A stretch of DNA of 5,800 bases from an uncultured Eubacteriales bacterium (GTDB taxonomy: Bacteria; Bacillota; Clostridia; Oscillospirales; Acutalibacteraceae): NCBI GenBank assembly GCA_934700635.1, contig CAKUXU010000051.1:1-5800 (forward strand), read 5' to 3'. Under the pieces are notes generated by a model. It ran no database searches and was not told where the DNA came from. It was given only the letters and a program-made list of their open reading frames with translations. Positions 4,912-5,800 of the stretch are shown here, one piece after another. Made by a program: the position numbers and the translations under genes. Every line of letters begins with the position of its first letter. Position 1 is the first letter of the stretch.

Positions 4912-5715
4912 TTATAAAATTGAAATAAAAGCTGCATTTGTACCTCTTTTTCCACCGGTTTTTCTATGTGAAAAAAGTAAATCATGATTACACATAGTAC
5001 ATACATCAGATGTAAATATATTTTCTTTTTTCATACCAAATCTAATTAATAGCTGTTTATTTACTTCAGCAAGACTTATTTTATTTCCCTCAAAAATATA
5101 CGTCTCAGGAATATTAAGTTTTTTAAATTCTTCAATAGTCTCTGAGGATACTTCAAAACAGCATTTTCCTATACTAGGTCCTAGTGCACATACTATATCA
5201 TTTATAGAAGAGTTATATGTAGAAATAAACTTTTGAGCCAGTTTAACCGCTATACTTTTAACAGTTCCCCTCCACCCCGCATGAGCAAGTCCGACAACTT
5301 TCTTTTTTACATCAATCATATAAACAGCTAAACAATCCGCATGAAATGTCGCAAGGGATATTCCTATTTCATCTGTAATAAGCCCGTCGTATCCATCAAA
5401 CTCGGTAAAACCATTGATTTCATTTTTATGAATACATTTTATTTTGTCACCATGAATCTGAGATGTTATTGCTAAATTTTTTCGCTCTATTCCAAATGCA
5501 TTGCAAAAAATATCAAAATTTTTACTTACATTTTCAAAACTGTCTTTAGTTTTAAAACCTAAGTTCAAAGATTTAAATTCACCGCCGCTTATTCCCCCTA
5601 AACGGGTGGAATAAGCATGTTTAAAAAAATTATAGTTTTCTAAATTTTTAAAAGTTAAGTAGGAAACTGCTTCCTTAAAATTAATATTCATTGTTTTACT
5701 TTCAAATACAGACAC
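4912..5715 (-). CDS. pgeF: PgeF/YfiH-family protein (laccase-domain purine nucleoside enzyme)
   Basis: This 267-residue protein has normal family length. Its motifs are in order: HAYSTRLGG...LNLG (33-53), TSQIHGD with His88, ATFHADC with Cys128, GLAHAGWRGT with His145, ALGPSIGKCCFEV (177-189) and a C-terminal TSDVCTMC...FSHRKTGGKRGTNAAFI. His88, Cys128 and His145 correspond to the zinc ligands of the family. Members have been described as multicopper polyphenol oxidases, as peptidoglycan-editing factors, and as purine nucleoside phosphorylase/adenosine deaminase enzymes; the last is the best-supported chemistry. The protein is cytoplasmic with no signal peptide. The start is a GTG, chosen because a perfect GGAGG (minus strand of 5725-5729) lies nine bases before it; the later ATG (codon 9) has no such site. 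It converges on the array and shares its terminator region. I see no functional tie to the double-glycine proteins, so it is probably flanking housekeeping sequence. Confidence 0.94.
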   Translation of the reverse strand: MSVFESKTMNINFKEAVSYLTFKNLENYNFFKHAYSTRLGGISGGEFKSLNLGFKTKDSFENVSKNFDIFCNAFGIERKNLAITSQIHGDKIKCIHKNEINGFTEFDGYDGLITDEIGISLATFHADCLAVYMIDVKKKVVGLAHAGWRGTVKSIAVKLAQKFISTYNSSINDIVCALGPSIGKCCFEVSSETIEEFKKLNIPETYIFEGNKISLAEVNKQLLIRFGMKKENIFTSDVCTMCNHDLLFSHRKTGGKRGTNAAFISIL

Positions 5716-5724
5716 TTTAAGAAT

Positions 5725-5729
5725 CCTCC
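5725..5729 (-). promoter_or_regulatory. pgeF: Ribosome binding site fixing the GTG start of pgeF
   Basis: GGAGG on the minus strand stands nine bases before the GTG at 5715-5713. It favours the GTG over the in-frame ATG eight codons later. The 70 bases beyond it, to the window edge, are AT-rich and may hold the promoter (TATATT on the minus strand of 5754-5759), but no convincing -35 is seen. Confidence 0.75.
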
Positions 5730-5800
5730 GAAATAAATTTTTTATTTATTTAAAATATAAATGCTTAAATTTAAATAAGCAGCATAAGTAAGCCATAAGA

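Noticed and set aside
5578..5600. A GGISGG string in the PgeF protein resembling the leader cleavage motif
   Set aside because: It belongs to the conserved STRxGGxS...LNLG region of the PgeF family and is not near an N-terminal leader; coincidence.

Overview
The window is AT-rich DNA with strong GGAG-type ribosome binding sites, a CspA-like clostridial subtilase and a PgeF/YfiH gene. It fits a low-GC Gram-positive anaerobe, most likely a member of the Clostridia. The species cannot be named from this sequence.

Layout. (1) 52-1773 (+) encodes an intact S8 serine protease of the CspA-like type, with the full Asp/His/Ser triad and no visible signal peptide. (2) 1890-4854 (+) is a tandem array of small genes that all begin with the same kind of 16-18 residue double-glycine leader (consensus M-L-x-x-L-x-x-L-E-L-S-x-I/V-S-G-G). 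Each leader is followed by a 72-100 residue core with a CxxC ... Cx(2-4)C zinc-ribbon-like pattern. Six copies are intact (1890, 2294, 2693, 3917, 4283, 4528). A seventh (3041) is complete except for one stop codon inside its leader. An eighth (about 3472-3591) has lost its leader and first CxxC, and a possible ninth is a short scrap (3608-3703). A promoter (1812-1841) lies before the first copy and a rho-independent terminator (4873-4910) ends the array. (3) 4912-5715 (-) is a PgeF-family gene that converges on the array; it is probably ordinary chromosomal flank.

The leaders match the double-glycine type normally cut by C39 peptidase-ABC exporters (PCATs), so these proteins are probably secreted after removal of the leader. 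The cores do not look like ordinary unstructured bacteriocin peptides. They look like small folded metal-binding domains: in copy 1 the first Cys of the second pair is replaced by His at the same residue number (67), a swap expected at a zinc site but not at a disulfide or thioether. No exporter, modification enzyme or immunity gene is visible, so the exporter must be encoded elsewhere. The neighbouring subtilase is a candidate processing or activating protease, but only its position supports this. The overall picture, a conserved leader and upstream segment, diverging cores, and decaying copies, is that of a multigene family of exported effectors that is expanding and turning over.
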